Source of the DNA: Qipengyuania vesicularis
Lineage (GTDB): Bacteria; Pseudomonadota; Alphaproteobacteria; Sphingomonadales; Sphingomonadaceae
DNA: 64,000 bases
Assembly: GCF_019711415.1 (NCBI RefSeq)
Contig: NZ_JAIGNJ010000001.1
Span: 365,001-429,000, forward strand
Reading direction: 5' to 3'
Below the pieces are notes generated by a model. It worked only from the letters and a program-made list of their open reading frames with translations. It was not told where the DNA came from and ran no database searches. Position 1 is the stretch's first letter. Each line of letters opens with the position of its first letter. Shown here in pieces: positions 8,943-17,751 of the stretch. Made by a program: the position numbers and the translations under genes.

Positions 8943-10190
8943 TCAACCTGCCTTCAGCGCGAAGAACATTGCGGCCATTCCGAACATGATGACGATTCCC
9001 GTCACGCTAAGCAGCCGAATGTAAGCGTTCGGTCGATGCTCTTCGGGCATGTCACAACGCGTAATGACGAGATGATTGAGCAGCGCGATGACTGGCCCGA
9101 CAACAAAATAGATCGACGTTACGAGATCGATGAAAACACTGAAGCTTTCCATCATCATTGCAAGAATGAACAAGCACAAAGCCGCCAGGGCTAACAGGAA
9201 GAATGCATACCCACTTTCGCTCGCGCGGCCTCCTGTGTTGCCACGATACTCTTCGTAAACGGCGCCAAACCCGCGTGCTGCACCGTCGAACGAGGCGATC
9301 ATGGTTGTCGCCATCACACAAAGGGCAGCGATTGCAGCAAGATAGGCCGGGATTGTGCCCAGTGTTTCCCGGTAGAGACCGATTATCTGGGATGCGAGAT
9401 CGGCCGCTCCGCTTTCTGGGGCGATCCCTCCCGAGTGCATCACGCCGGCCCCCATTACGCAGAAGCAAACAGCAAGTATGCCGGTAAGCATGTAGGCGGC
9501 GAAAAAGCCTTTGCGCATGGCTCCCATCGACATCCGCTCGCCCTCCGCTTCATCCTCCTGCGCCTTAAGGGTCCACAGGGAGACTTGCACCGATTGGCCG
9601 ATAGGGCTTGGCATGAACCCTGCCAGAGCAACAACGAAGAGCAGCGCCATCGGATCAAGGCTCCATTCGACATTTGCCATGCTCTGCCAATCCACGCGCG
9701 GCAGAGCCAAGGCCGAAGCGGTGATGGTCGCTACCGTCAGAAAGGCGATCAAGATCTTGTTGAGACCATCCAGCCAACCGAAACCGCCTACAAGCAGAAG
9801 CAGTATGGTTGCAGCGATTGCCGATGCGGCCAACGCGAGGATGGGAAGCTGAACACCTGTGAGGGCCGCCAATATCGCGGCTGTCGTGACCGTAACGGCG
9901 GCGAGACCTATCGGCGCAATCGTCAACGAGGAGAGCGCATAAAGCGGCACGGCCCAAGGGCCCAATTCCCGATAACCACCGATGATCGTCCTGCGGGTTG
10001 CGTGAGCGTAATCCATGCCGAACCGGAAGGCCGGATATTTAAGGGCATTGATGAGGACGATAATGACGATCAACGCCAACCCGAACATCGCGCCTGCGCG
10101 GGTCGATTGAACGAGGTGCGATACGCCGATTGCCGAACCGGAAAAAATCAAACCCGGAGCCGCAGCTCGTTGCCATGCGCGAAAATCCAT
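8943..10190 (-). CDS. Nramp-related membrane transporter lacking the canonical metal-binding motif
   Basis: A 415-aa polytopic membrane protein with about 11 hydrophobic helices and the overall Nramp/SLC11 pattern. In helix 1, where Nramp metal transporters carry DPGN, it reads GSAIGVSHLVQSTRAGA. In helix 6, where they carry MPH, it reads FMPSPIGQSVQVSLW. The Asp, Asn and His metal ligands are therefore missing. This matches a bacterial Nramp-related subfamily with the SHLVQSTRAGA signature that is usually annotated as a divalent metal transporter although its substrate is not established. It starts at the ATG at 10190. It stands alone, 88 bp from the holin gene and 95 bp from aroQ. Confidence 0.88.
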   Translation of the reverse strand: MDFRAWQRAAAPGLIFSGSAIGVSHLVQSTRAGAMFGLALIVIIVLINALKYPAFRFGMDYAHATRRTIIGGYRELGPWAVPLYALSSLTIAPIGLAAVTVTTAAILAALTGVQLPILALAASAIAATILLLLVGGFGWLDGLNKILIAFLTVATITASALALPRVDWQSMANVEWSLDPMALLFVVALAGFMPSPIGQSVQVSLWTLKAQEDEAEGERMSMGAMRKGFFAAYMLTGILAVCFCVMGAGVMHSGGIAPESGAADLASQIIGLYRETLGTIPAYLAAIAALCVMATTMIASFDGAARGFGAVYEEYRGNTGGRASESGYAFFLLALAALCLFILAMMMESFSVFIDLVTSIYFVVGPVIALLNHLVITRCDMPEEHRPNAYIRLLSVTGIVIMFGMAAMFFALKAG

Positions 10191-10278
10191 TCATCCCCCT
10201 GAAGCCCAAATGCTTCTCGCGCCCATCGGACAGCTTACAGGGTATTCAATCAATGGCAATTGTAGCCGCCGATTGTCG

Positions 10279-10692
10279 CTATCGTTCGACCCCCTTGACC
10301 TTCCCCCATTGCCGCGCGGCGGTGTAGCCTAGGTAGCCGGTACCGAAGAGGGCGTAGAGTTCCTCCGGCAGGGCGCGCAGATAGCTGGTCATGCCGTGAC
10401 CGATGTCCTGTGCCGTCTGGGCGGAGAAGGCCGCGAGAACGCCCATCGGCAGGGCGAACAGGATCATGGCGTACATGACGTAGAGGAAGCTGGGACGGGC
10501 GCGGCTGGTCCAGGGGTCTTTCGAATTGGCCTCGGCAACAATCGCGGACAGGCGTGCCTCGATCTGTTTGAGCTCGTGGCTGCCTTCGAGCGCGAGCAGT
10601 TCGAGCTTGGCCCTGGCGCGGGCTTCCTTGTCGGGAATGATCTTGTCGATGATCGAGGCGATCGGGCCGATGAGCGAATCGATAAGTGCCAT
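10279..10692 (-). CDS. Holin of the 3TM (gene transfer agent) family
   Basis: A 137-aa protein starting at the ATG at 10692 after a strong AAAGGAGA site. The N-terminus ALIDSLIGPIASIIDKIIPD is amphipathic. It is followed by a charged helical stretch (EARARAKLELLALEG), then two or three hydrophobic helices between about residues 75 and 125 (FLYVMYAMILFALPMGVLAA and YALFGTGYLGYTAA). This is the pattern of the '3TM holin' family that releases gene transfer agent particles in alphaproteobacteria. No capsid or tail gene is in the window, so it would be one of the unlinked lysis genes, or a domesticated phage holin. Confidence 0.78.
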   Translation of the reverse strand: MALIDSLIGPIASIIDKIIPDKEARARAKLELLALEGSHELKQIEARLSAIVAEANSKDPWTSRARPSFLYVMYAMILFALPMGVLAAFSAQTAQDIGHGMTSYLRALPEELYALFGTGYLGYTAARQWGKVKGVER

Positions 10693-10845
10693 AACGCGTC
10701 TCCTTTCCAAATAGACTGAACCGATATGGTTCGTGTAGGAAAGGGGGATCACTTATTTCTCGCCTTGCTTCGGCACGGGCGCTAAGCAAAAATTCATATC
10801 TGCTGGGCAATAAGTCGATACGTAAAATACCGGGTAACCTTCAGG

Positions 10846-11316
10846 ATGCGCAGAATTCTCCCGATAGTGATGATCGCCGTGGCGAGCTCGCTCGCCGTGA
10901 ACGGCGCACTTGCGCAGCCGCGTCAGGATGACACGGCTCCGGTCTTCTCCCGCGAGAAGGGAGACCTGCTGCCGCCCGAAGAATGGGACTGCGGCATCTA
11001 CGTCGAAGAGTATCGCGAATTCCTCAAGGCGGGCAACGCCCCGGAAGCCTGGCGCTATCACGATAAGCGCTACAAGTCCGAGAACACCGGAGAGGTGTAT
11101 GACTGGGACCTGTGGCTCCAGTGGGAAAGCAGCGCGCGTTGCGGAGGCGGTGCCTATCTCGACCAGTCGAGCGGTCCGGGTGGCCATCAGAGCGGTCCGG
11201 GAGGCGGTTCCTTCGACGGCATGACTGCCGTTGGTATCGTTGCCGGCCTGCTTACGGTTGGCGCGATCGCCGCCGGTGGTGGTGGCGGCGACGGGAACAG
11301 CAAGAGCCCCGGCTGA
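10846..11316 (+). CDS. Small secreted protein with a glycine-rich tail, function unknown
   Basis: A 156-aa protein with a clear Sec signal peptide (MRRILPIVMIAVASSLAVNG, cleavage expected after ALA at about residue 23). The middle (residues 40-100) is hydrophilic, Trp/Tyr-rich and contains two cysteines (EWDCGIYVEE, SARCGGG) that could form a disulfide. The C-terminal part has a hydrophobic stretch (MTAVGIVAGLLTVGAIAAGG) followed by GGGGGDGN. That layout suggests periplasmic export and possibly C-terminal membrane anchoring. I do not recognise a family. It is divergent from the holin gene, with 153 bp between the starts, and convergent with the RTX protease. Confidence 0.7.
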   Translation: MRRILPIVMIAVASSLAVNGALAQPRQDDTAPVFSREKGDLLPPEEWDCGIYVEEYREFLKAGNAPEAWRYHDKRYKSENTGEVYDWDLWLQWESSARCGGGAYLDQSSGPGGHQSGPGGGSFDGMTAVGIVAGLLTVGAIAAGGGGGDGNSKSPG

Positions 11317-11480
11317 TAGACTTGGGTGCGCGGCGCGGTTGCGCTTCCCCGCCTACAATCTAGTTTCACGGTTCCATCCCGCAGCAAGCGGATCCATCCC
11401 TTTGCCTGGTGCACGGGCAGGGAGGTGCGGACCTACCTAATCCGGTGTGAGACGGACTTACCGCGTCACCGGCAAGAGAA

Positions 11481-11509
11481 AACCCCGGAGGCGCCAGGCC
11501 CCCGGGGTT
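11481..11509 (-). terminator. Rho-independent terminator of the RTX protease gene
   Basis: On the minus strand the sequence reads AACCCCGG ... CCGGGGTT followed directly by TTCTC, a GC-rich stem with a T-rich tail 28 bp after the protease stop. It has the classic intrinsic terminator layout. The rest of the 220 bp between 11317 and 11536 holds no gene that I can see. Confidence 0.85.
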
Positions 11510-11536
11510 CAATCTCATGTCGAAATGATCGTTGGA

Positions 11537-13930
11537 TCAGACGACGTGGTAGGTGAACAGGTCCGCGGTCGCGAAGGAGTTCGCGAAGCCGATGACTTCC
11601 GAACCGGCCCATTCGCTGGCCATGACGCCTGCCGACTGGCCCTGGAACACTGCCGTGGCCACGCCATCGACATACAGCACTGCGCCATTGTCGCCCTGCG
11701 CCCACTGGACCGAGCCGTCGCTGTCGATCTGGATGCTGTCGTTCCGGGCATCGTAACCGACCACCGTGTCGACCGCGCCATCGAAGTTGTCGAAGACGAA
11801 CAGGTCGGGGCCACGGCCGCCATTGAGGATGTCCGCACCGGCACCGCCGTTGAGGATGTCGGCGCCATTGCCACCGTACAGCATGTCATCGCCTTCGTCG
11901 CCAGAGAGGAAGTCGCTGGCATTGCCACCCTGCAGGATGTCGTCACCCATGCCGCCGAACAGCGAGTCTTCGCCATTGCCACCGCTGACGAAGTCGTCAC
12001 CGCCATCGCCGTAGAGTTCGTCATTGTCGTTGCCGCCGAAGATGTCATCAGCGCCGTCGCGGCCCATGATGATATCGTCGCCGTCATTGCCCGACAGGAC
12101 GTTGGCGTATTCGTTGCCGAGGATGACGTCGTTGCCTTCGCCGCCGCTGGCATTCTCGATCACGACCGAGTTGGCAATCGTGTAGCCACCGAACACACCA
12201 TCGACGAAGGAGACGACGCCGCCGCCGGTCGGGGTGTAGTCGAGCGTGGCAGCAAGCAGGTCGATGCGGACATCGACTTCGCCGTCGTAACGGATCTCGT
12301 CCGTGCCGCCCGAATCCCAGATCGTGAGATAGCTGGCTTCTTCCTGGTTGTCGGTCAGCATGTAGACGTCATCGCCGGTGTTGTAGTCGTGCACGCCGTA
12401 ACGGGCCTGCAAAACCGCGATGTCGAACGCGCCGAGCGATTCGCTCCAGCCATCGCCCAGGGTCGCGCCGGTGAATGCGCGCTCTCCGTCCGGATGGGTA
12501 ATCCAGCCGTCGTTGTAGGACATGACCGTGTAGACGCCCTGGTTGAGGTCGTAGACGCCAAGCGAGGCCGAGCTGGTGACGCCGAGCATGACGTCCGAAC
12601 CGCCACCCGTGTCGTGCGGGTGGGCGATGCCGTGGGCATGGCCGAACTCGTGCAGGACGACGGCCCAGGAGAATCCGCCCGGATCGAGGCTCTCGGGGAA
12701 GGCACCGAAGCCGCCGCTGAGCAGGTTGAAGATGCCGATGCCGACATCGTCGCCATAGGCAGCAGCGTCCTGCGGGAAGAAGCGGGCACCATAGGCCAGA
12801 TTCTCGGTCGTCAGCAGGCGGAAGGTCGCCTCATCGACGTCAGTGGTGATGACGTAATCGATGCCCGTGATCGGCGTGTAATAGGTGTTCAGCGAATCCA
12901 TGATCGCGTCGATCTGGTATTGCTGCCAGCCGAAGGTCGCCATCGGAGTCACGCCGTCGGGTTCGAACTGGCCGAAGTTCTCGCCAGCCGGTGCGAAGTA
13001 AACATAGGCGGTCGGCACTCCGTCGACCAAGACCGTCGGAATATTCGCAGCCGAATCCCAGTTGAGCGAATCCAGCGGATCGAAATCTGCCGGGTCGAGC
13101 TGTTCGACGTCGATCGTGTAGCCGCCCGAGAAATCGAGGCCGAACTGCGCGCCGAAGTCGACGGTGCGAACATAGACCGTTCCACCCGTTGCCGCGAAGT
13201 AGCTGAGGCTGCTTTCGTAGTTGAGGTTGGTCCCGATCAGTTCGCCGGCTTCGTTATAAAGCTCGAGCGTGACGACTGCCTCACCCGGCTCGAAGTCGAA
13301 ATCGCCCTGGCCCGAAACGCCGCCCGAGAAGCTGAAGTTGTAGACATAGCCCTGCTCGACCGTGATCGAGTACATGTCGTTGTCGCCTGGGACATCGACA
13401 TAGCCGTAGTTCGTGCCGACCGAGAGGGTCTCGGTGGTGGCGAAGCTGTCCGGCGCGTCATGCGCGGGATCCGGGCTCCACTGCACGAGCGTGTAGTCGC
13501 CGGTGTCGAAGTCGGACAGCCCGACGAGTTCGTACCAGGAGGTCAGGTAAAGGAAGTAGGTCCCGTCCGCCGGTGCAGTGAACGTGATCTGCGACGTACG
13601 GCCGAAACCGCCGTCATCATCCGTGGTGATGATCGAGAAATCCGTGCCGAGGAGGAACATGAACGGGTCTTCGATCCCGTCTTCCGTGCCGCGGAACGAC
13701 CAGGTGTAGGTCTGGCCTGCGACCAGGTTGAGGGCGATGATGTCCCCACCTTCGCCCATTTCCAGAGTGCCGCCCAGCGAGAGGTCGGGGTGAGTAGAAA
13801 TCTCTCCGCCGCGAACGGCGGCCTCGACCGCAGACGAAATTGCCGCAGCCCGCGCATCGAAGTTCAGGGGACGCGTAATCTCGTCTCCGAAAAAGCTATC
13901 CCAACCGGAATTCAGAAAAGTCTCAGCCAT
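11537..13930 (-). CDS. M10/serralysin-like metalloprotease with RTX repeats
   Basis: A 797-aa protein without an N-terminal signal peptide, as expected for a type I secretion substrate. Residues about 60-300 contain two pre-peptidase-like beta-sandwich segments (GQTYTWSFRGTEDG, FATTETLSVGTNYGYVDVPG). The catalytic zinc motif HEFGHAHGIAH is at about residue 427, with the Met-turn VMSYNDG about 55 residues later: the metzincin/serralysin signature. Residues about 592-708 are glycine/aspartate nonapeptide RTX repeats (GGNGADILNGG type) that bind calcium. The C-terminal 90 residues form the secretion-signal region. The start is the ATG at 13930 after TGGAGGGG. No ABC exporter or outer-membrane partner is in the window. 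Confidence 0.93.
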   Translation of the reverse strand: MAETFLNSGWDSFFGDEITRPLNFDARAAAISSAVEAAVRGGEISTHPDLSLGGTLEMGEGGDIIALNLVAGQTYTWSFRGTEDGIEDPFMFLLGTDFSIITTDDDGGFGRTSQITFTAPADGTYFLYLTSWYELVGLSDFDTGDYTLVQWSPDPAHDAPDSFATTETLSVGTNYGYVDVPGDNDMYSITVEQGYVYNFSFSGGVSGQGDFDFEPGEAVVTLELYNEAGELIGTNLNYESSLSYFAATGGTVYVRTVDFGAQFGLDFSGGYTIDVEQLDPADFDPLDSLNWDSAANIPTVLVDGVPTAYVYFAPAGENFGQFEPDGVTPMATFGWQQYQIDAIMDSLNTYYTPITGIDYVITTDVDEATFRLLTTENLAYGARFFPQDAAAYGDDVGIGIFNLLSGGFGAFPESLDPGGFSWAVVLHEFGHAHGIAHPHDTGGGSDVMLGVTSSASLGVYDLNQGVYTVMSYNDGWITHPDGERAFTGATLGDGWSESLGAFDIAVLQARYGVHDYNTGDDVYMLTDNQEEASYLTIWDSGGTDEIRYDGEVDVRIDLLAATLDYTPTGGGVVSFVDGVFGGYTIANSVVIENASGGEGNDVILGNEYANVLSGNDGDDIIMGRDGADDIFGGNDNDELYGDGGDDFVSGGNGEDSLFGGMGDDILQGGNASDFLSGDEGDDMLYGGNGADILNGGAGADILNGGRGPDLFVFDNFDGAVDTVVGYDARNDSIQIDSDGSVQWAQGDNGAVLYVDGVATAVFQGQSAGVMASEWAGSEVIGFANSFATADLFTYHVV
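11806..12157 (-). repeat. RTX nonapeptide repeats of the M10 protease
   Basis: About a dozen tandem units of the type GGxGxDxLx (for example GGNGADILN, GGMGDDILQ) are encoded here as degenerate 27-bp repeats. They form calcium-binding parallel beta-rolls after export. Confidence 0.9.
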
Positions 13931-13951
13931 TGTAAGTTAACCCCTCCAGGA

Positions 13952-13968
13952 CCGCGAATCATTCGCGG
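13952..13968 (-). promoter_or_regulatory. Perfect hairpin in the leader of the M10 protease gene
   Basis: CCGCGAA-TCA-TTCGCGG is a 7-bp perfect inverted repeat with a 3-base loop, 22 bp upstream of the protease ATG and just before its Shine-Dalgarno. It could stabilise the mRNA or influence translation. Confidence 0.5.
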
Positions 13969-14088
13969 ACAACTTGTCCACTCGAACACGGAATATTAAC
14001 TATCGCAAGGTCGTTAGGTATATTGTCCAAAATTTGGCCATCAGATGAATGATGGCCCTGCCCTGCGAGCAAATCGGGAACATTCTCA

Positions 14089-14466
14089 ATGCGTTCGAAT
14101 CTGTCGATCCTTGCCATGGCTCTTGCTCTCCCGCAGTCGGCTTGCGCGGCAGCAGAGGGGGAAGGGCTGCCGGCGGATGATGCCCAGGAGATCGATAAGG
14201 TGCAGCAAGAACCGGGTGACGACATGACCGCGGACAAACCGAAAGGAGTGGCCAGCCTGCCCTTTGCCAGAGGCAGGACATTCGCGACGCTCGATGCCTA
14301 TCTGCTCTATCTCGAGCAATACAACGGCCCGGTCGACATGCCCTGGTGGCGTGAAATCGCTCCCGGTGTCTATCGCCAGGAAATCCGCATGGCTGGAGGG
14401 CCGGAGCCCGAGGTCGCAACGCGCGCTGAATTGCTCGAGCGGTTCGGCTTCCCCGCCGAGGAATGA
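14089..14466 (+). CDS. Small exported protein, function unknown
   Basis: A 125-aa protein with a probable signal sequence (MRSNLSILAMALALPQSACA, cleavage near ACA-AA). Its mature part is acidic and hydrophilic. It carries a conserved-looking segment FARGRTFATLDAYLLYLEQY followed by DMPWWREIAPGVYR, then a Pro/Glu-rich tail ending in LLERFGFPAEE. I have seen comparable 'RTF-LD-YL-YLE--G--D-PWYR-I-PGVYE' proteins in sphingomonads but know no function. It is divergent from the RTX protease (158 bp between starts) and convergent with tRNA-Pro. Confidence 0.7.
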   Translation: MRSNLSILAMALALPQSACAAAEGEGLPADDAQEIDKVQQEPGDDMTADKPKGVASLPFARGRTFATLDAYLLYLEQYNGPVDMPWWREIAPGVYRQEIRMAGGPEPEVATRAELLERFGFPAEE

Positions 14467-14516
14467 CCCAAGCAGGCCGACCGCTTGTGATGGCGGCGAT
14501 TGGGAAGGAAAACCAC

Positions 14517-14593
14517 TGGTCGGGATGACTGGATTCGAACCAGCGACCCCCACACCCCCAGTATGGTGCGCTACCAGGCTGCGCTACATCCCG
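14517..14593 (-). tRNA. tRNA-Pro (anticodon GGG)
   Basis: The minus strand gives a full cloverleaf: acceptor CGGGATG/CATCCCG, D-arm GTAGCGCAGCCTGGTAGCGC, anticodon stem CCATA/TGTGG around CTGGGGG (GGG at positions 34-36), T-arm GCTGGTTCGAATCCAGT, and an encoded CCA end. It would read CCC and CCU codons. Confidence 0.97.
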
Positions 14594-14794
14594 AAACCAG
14601 TGGAGGCGGCCCTATAGGCGGGGCCATTCGACATGGCAACACCTCTTCACGCCCAATTCGTTGCCAGCCAACCGCATTGCTGCTAACCGCGCGCCACCAA
14701 TCGGCGGGAGGGGTTACAGGCAGGCTTGAACCTTGCCCAACACGCCCCAACTCACCGTAACCAGACACACCTATTTACGACAGGCTCTCCTTCG

Positions 14795-15118
14795 ATGATC
14801 ACCCTTCTTGCCGCCGCCGGTACCGCCGCAGCCCAGCCGCCCATCTGGCTGCAGATCCTGCCCTGGGTCGCTATCTTTGCGGTCTTCTGGTTCCTGATGA
14901 TCCGCCCGCAGCTGCGTCAGCAGAAGGCACACCAGGAAAAGGTCGCAGGGCTGAAGAAGGGTGACGAGGTGGTCACTGCCGGCGGTCTCGTCGGCAAGAT
15001 CACCAAGGTCGAAGACCAGTTCGTCGAGCTCGAACTTGCCAAGGGCATGAAGGTCCGCGCGGTCAAGAACACCATCGGCGAAGTGCTCAGCGGCAAGGCC
15101 GCTGCGGCCAACGACTGA
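14795..15118 (+). CDS. yajC: Preprotein translocase subunit YajC
   Basis: A 107-aa single-span inner-membrane protein, part of the SecDF-YajC accessory complex of the Sec translocon. One membrane helix spans about residues 17-37 (IWLQILPWVAIFAVFWFLMI). It is followed by the family motif RPQLRQQKAHQE and the small beta domain (LKKGDEVVTAGGLVGKITKVE). The ATG at 14795 is chosen; the in-frame extension upstream is not family-like. secD starts 26 bp downstream and secF follows, the standard operon. Confidence 0.96.
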   Translation: MITLLAAAGTAAAQPPIWLQILPWVAIFAVFWFLMIRPQLRQQKAHQEKVAGLKKGDEVVTAGGLVGKITKVEDQFVELELAKGMKVRAVKNTIGEVLSGKAAAAND

Positions 15119-15144
15119 TCCGCGCGAAAGGATAAGGCGCAGCC

Positions 15145-16728
15145 ATGCTGGAATTCCCGACCTGGAAGAAGGTCATGCTCTGGGGCATCGCCATATTGGG
15201 CGTGCTTGCAGCACTCCCCTCGATCGCCTCGCTGACCAATAACGACTGGCCCGAGCAACTTCCCAACCCGACGGTCAACCTCGGTCTCGACCTTGCCGGC
15301 GGCAGTCATATCCTGCTCGAAGCAGAGGCTTCGCAGGTCGCGGCCAAGCGGCTGGAAGACATGGAAGAAGGCGTGCGCAGTGCTCTACGCCGCGCCGAAC
15401 CGCGTATTCGCATTGGCGATGTATCGACCGAGAATGGCCAGCTCAGCTTCTTCCTCGACGAAGCGTCCGAGGTGGATCGCGCCCGCGCCGAAATCGAAGG
15501 CCTGATGAACGGCACCGGCCCGGTCCGCGAATGGGACTTGCAGGTGGTCGATGGCCAGCGCTTCGTCCTCACACCGACACAGGCGGGTCTCGACAATGCC
15601 GTCGATGGGGCGATGGAAGGGGCGCTGCGCACCATCGGCATCCGCGTCGACGAACTCGGCACGCGCGAACCGACCATCCTGCGCCAGGGCGATACCCGTA
15701 TTGTGGTCCAGGTGCCTGGCCTGCAGGATCCGGAACAGCTCAAGGAATTGCTCGGTAAGACCGCCAAGCTCGAATTCAAGCTGGTCGAACGCGGTGCCAC
15801 GCAGGAAGAGGTCGATCGCGGCTTCGTATCCGGCGGTGAAGTCGTTCCCTATGCCGACGGGCCGGGTGGGGTCGTGGTCCGGCGTCTGGGCGGTATCGAC
15901 GGCGATACGCTCACAGGAGCCGTGCAGACTTTCGACAGCCAGACCAACGAGCCGGTTGTCTCGATCACCTTCAATCCCGACGGCGGCCGGCGTTTCCGCG
16001 TGATGACGACCAGATACACGGGTCGCCAGTTCGCGATCATCCTCGATGGCGAGGTCATATCCGCGCCAGTCATGCAGGAGCCGATTGTGAACGGTCAGTC
16101 CCAGATTTCGGGCACATTCACGGTCGAAAGCGCCAACGAACTCGCCATCCAGCTGCGCTCGGGTGCGCTGCCGGTTGACCTGTCGGTGGTCGAGGAACGC
16201 ACGGTCGGGCCCGATCTCGGTGCCGACTCGATCAAGCAGGGCCTGCTCGCCATGGGCATCGGCACGCTGCTCGTGATGGTGCTGATGATCGTTTCCTACG
16301 GGCGGTTCGGTATCTATGCGACGGTGGCACTGTTCATCAACGTGATGATGTTGCTCGGCATCATGGCGGCGCTCAACGCCACACTGACATTGCCAGGTAT
16401 TGCGGGCTTCGTGCTGACGATTGGCGCTGCGGTCGATGCTAACGTGCTGATCAACGAGCGTATCCGCGAGGAGCGAAAGCGAGGCCGCCGTGTGATTGCC
16501 GCGGTCGAGAATGGCTACAAGGAAGCCAGCCGCGCGATTTACGACGCCAACGTCACCAACTTCATTGCCGGCGTACTGCTTTTCAACTTCGGCTCGGGAC
16601 CCATCAAGGGCTTTGCCGTGGTTCTGGTGGTCGGCCTGTTTACCTCGGTCTTCACTGCCCTGCCGCTGACGCGGATGTGGGTTGCGGGCTGGCTGCGCAA
16701 GGCGCGGCCGGCGGATCTGAATCTTTAA
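15145..16728 (+). CDS. secD: Protein translocase subunit SecD
   Basis: A 527-aa RND-type inner-membrane protein that uses the proton-motive force to pull preproteins through SecYEG. An N-terminal helix is followed by the first periplasmic motif (NLGLDLAGGSHILLE), the large periplasmic domain with the GTREPTILRQGDTRIVVQVPG segment, and five membrane helices from about residue 365 (GLLAMGIGTLLVMVLMIVSY onwards). The last contain the conserved GAAVDANVLINERIREE motif with the functionally important Asp. It lies 12 bp before secF. Confidence 0.97.
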   Translation: MLEFPTWKKVMLWGIAILGVLAALPSIASLTNNDWPEQLPNPTVNLGLDLAGGSHILLEAEASQVAAKRLEDMEEGVRSALRRAEPRIRIGDVSTENGQLSFFLDEASEVDRARAEIEGLMNGTGPVREWDLQVVDGQRFVLTPTQAGLDNAVDGAMEGALRTIGIRVDELGTREPTILRQGDTRIVVQVPGLQDPEQLKELLGKTAKLEFKLVERGATQEEVDRGFVSGGEVVPYADGPGGVVVRRLGGIDGDTLTGAVQTFDSQTNEPVVSITFNPDGGRRFRVMTTRYTGRQFAIILDGEVISAPVMQEPIVNGQSQISGTFTVESANELAIQLRSGALPVDLSVVEERTVGPDLGADSIKQGLLAMGIGTLLVMVLMIVSYGRFGIYATVALFINVMMLLGIMAALNATLTLPGIAGFVLTIGAAVDANVLINERIREERKRGRRVIAAVENGYKEASRAIYDANVTNFIAGVLLFNFGSGPIKGFAVVLVVGLFTSVFTALPLTRMWVAGWLRKARPADLNL

Positions 16729-16740
16729 GGAGGGCGGACG

Positions 16741-17718
16741 ATGAAACTTCTCAAGCTCGTCCCCGACGACACTAATATCAAATTCCTCAAGTGGCGTGTG
16801 CCCTTCTTCGTCGTCAGCATCCTGCTGATCGCGGCAAGCTGGGCGCTGGTCTATTCCAAGGGCCTAAACTACGGTGTCGACTTCGCCGGCGGCCTCGAAG
16901 TTCGCGCGACCTTTACCGAGAGCACGGATGCGCCGATCGCGCAGCTGCGCACCGATATCGAAGGGCTGGGCTATGGCAGCCCTGTCGTCCAGCGCTTCGG
17001 GGAGGATAATCAGGTCTCGATCCGCGTGCGCCTTCCTGACGAGGTTTCGGCCGACAAGGACGCCGCGCAGGCGGCAGCCGATGCGGTGATCGATGAGCTC
17101 CGGACCAACTATTCCGATATCCGCATCGACGGGAACGACAACGTCTCGGGCAAGGTGTCCGGCGAATTCCGCGAGGATGCGGTCTTCGCGCTTGTCGCGG
17201 CGATGCTGGCGGTGGCGCTCTACATCTGGATCCGCTTCGAATGGCAGTTCGGCGTGGGCGCACTGTTCGCTCTGTTCCACGACGTCTCGTTGACGCTTGG
17301 CATGTTCGCGCTGTTCCAGCTCGAATTCAGCCTGCAGATCATCGCCGCAATCCTGGCCATCATCGGCTATTCGCTGAACGATACGATCGTCGTCTACGAC
17401 CGCATCCGCGAGAACCTGAAGAAGTACCGCAAGATGCCCTTGCCCGAGCTGCTCGACCTGTCGGTCAACGAGACGCTGGCGCGTACCGTGATGACTTCGT
17501 TGACGCTGCTGGTGGCGCTCTTGCCGCTGCTGTTCTTCGGTCCGGCCAGCCTCTTCGGCCTCACTGCGGCGATCGTGCTTGGCCTGTTCGTCGGCACCTA
17601 TTCCTCGGTCTACATGGCGGCGCCGCTGCTGATCTGGATGGGCGTGAATTCGAACAGCTTCGTGCCCGAAGAGACCGTAGCCGACCGGCAGGAAAAGAAG
17701 CTGCGCGGCGAGGTCTAG
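16741..17718 (+). CDS. secF: Protein translocase subunit SecF
   Basis: A 325-aa partner of SecD. One N-terminal helix leads into YGVDFAGGLEVRA, the family signature of the first periplasmic loop. Five helices follow from about residue 145, including FALFHDVSLTLGMFALF and the D4-type motif GYSLNDTIVVYDRIREN. Together with SecD and YajC it assists late steps of Sec export. The preceding Shine-Dalgarno (AAGGAGGG) lies between secD and this start. Confidence 0.97.
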   Translation: MKLLKLVPDDTNIKFLKWRVPFFVVSILLIAASWALVYSKGLNYGVDFAGGLEVRATFTESTDAPIAQLRTDIEGLGYGSPVVQRFGEDNQVSIRVRLPDEVSADKDAAQAAADAVIDELRTNYSDIRIDGNDNVSGKVSGEFREDAVFALVAAMLAVALYIWIRFEWQFGVGALFALFHDVSLTLGMFALFQLEFSLQIIAAILAIIGYSLNDTIVVYDRIRENLKKYRKMPLPELLDLSVNETLARTVMTSLTLLVALLPLLFFGPASLFGLTAAIVLGLFVGTYSSVYMAAPLLIWMGVNSNSFVPEETVADRQEKKLRGEV

Positions 17719-17725
17719 TAGATCG

Positions 17726-17751
17726 GTCCGCCGTCGCTAGAGGCGGCGGAC
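17726..17751. terminator. Palindrome between convergent secF and XRE-type genes
   Basis: GTCCGCCG and CGGCGGAC form a perfect 8-bp inverted repeat with a 10-base loop. It starts 8 bp after the secF stop and overlaps the 3' end of the convergent regulator gene. It is plausibly a shared terminator or transcript-end stabiliser, although no T-run follows on either strand. Confidence 0.45.

Noticed and set aside
11447-13999. 850-codon open frame antisense to the M10 RTX protease
   Set aside because: Composition is the reverse-complement image of the RTX repeats; the minus-strand protein has the zinc motif and a terminator.
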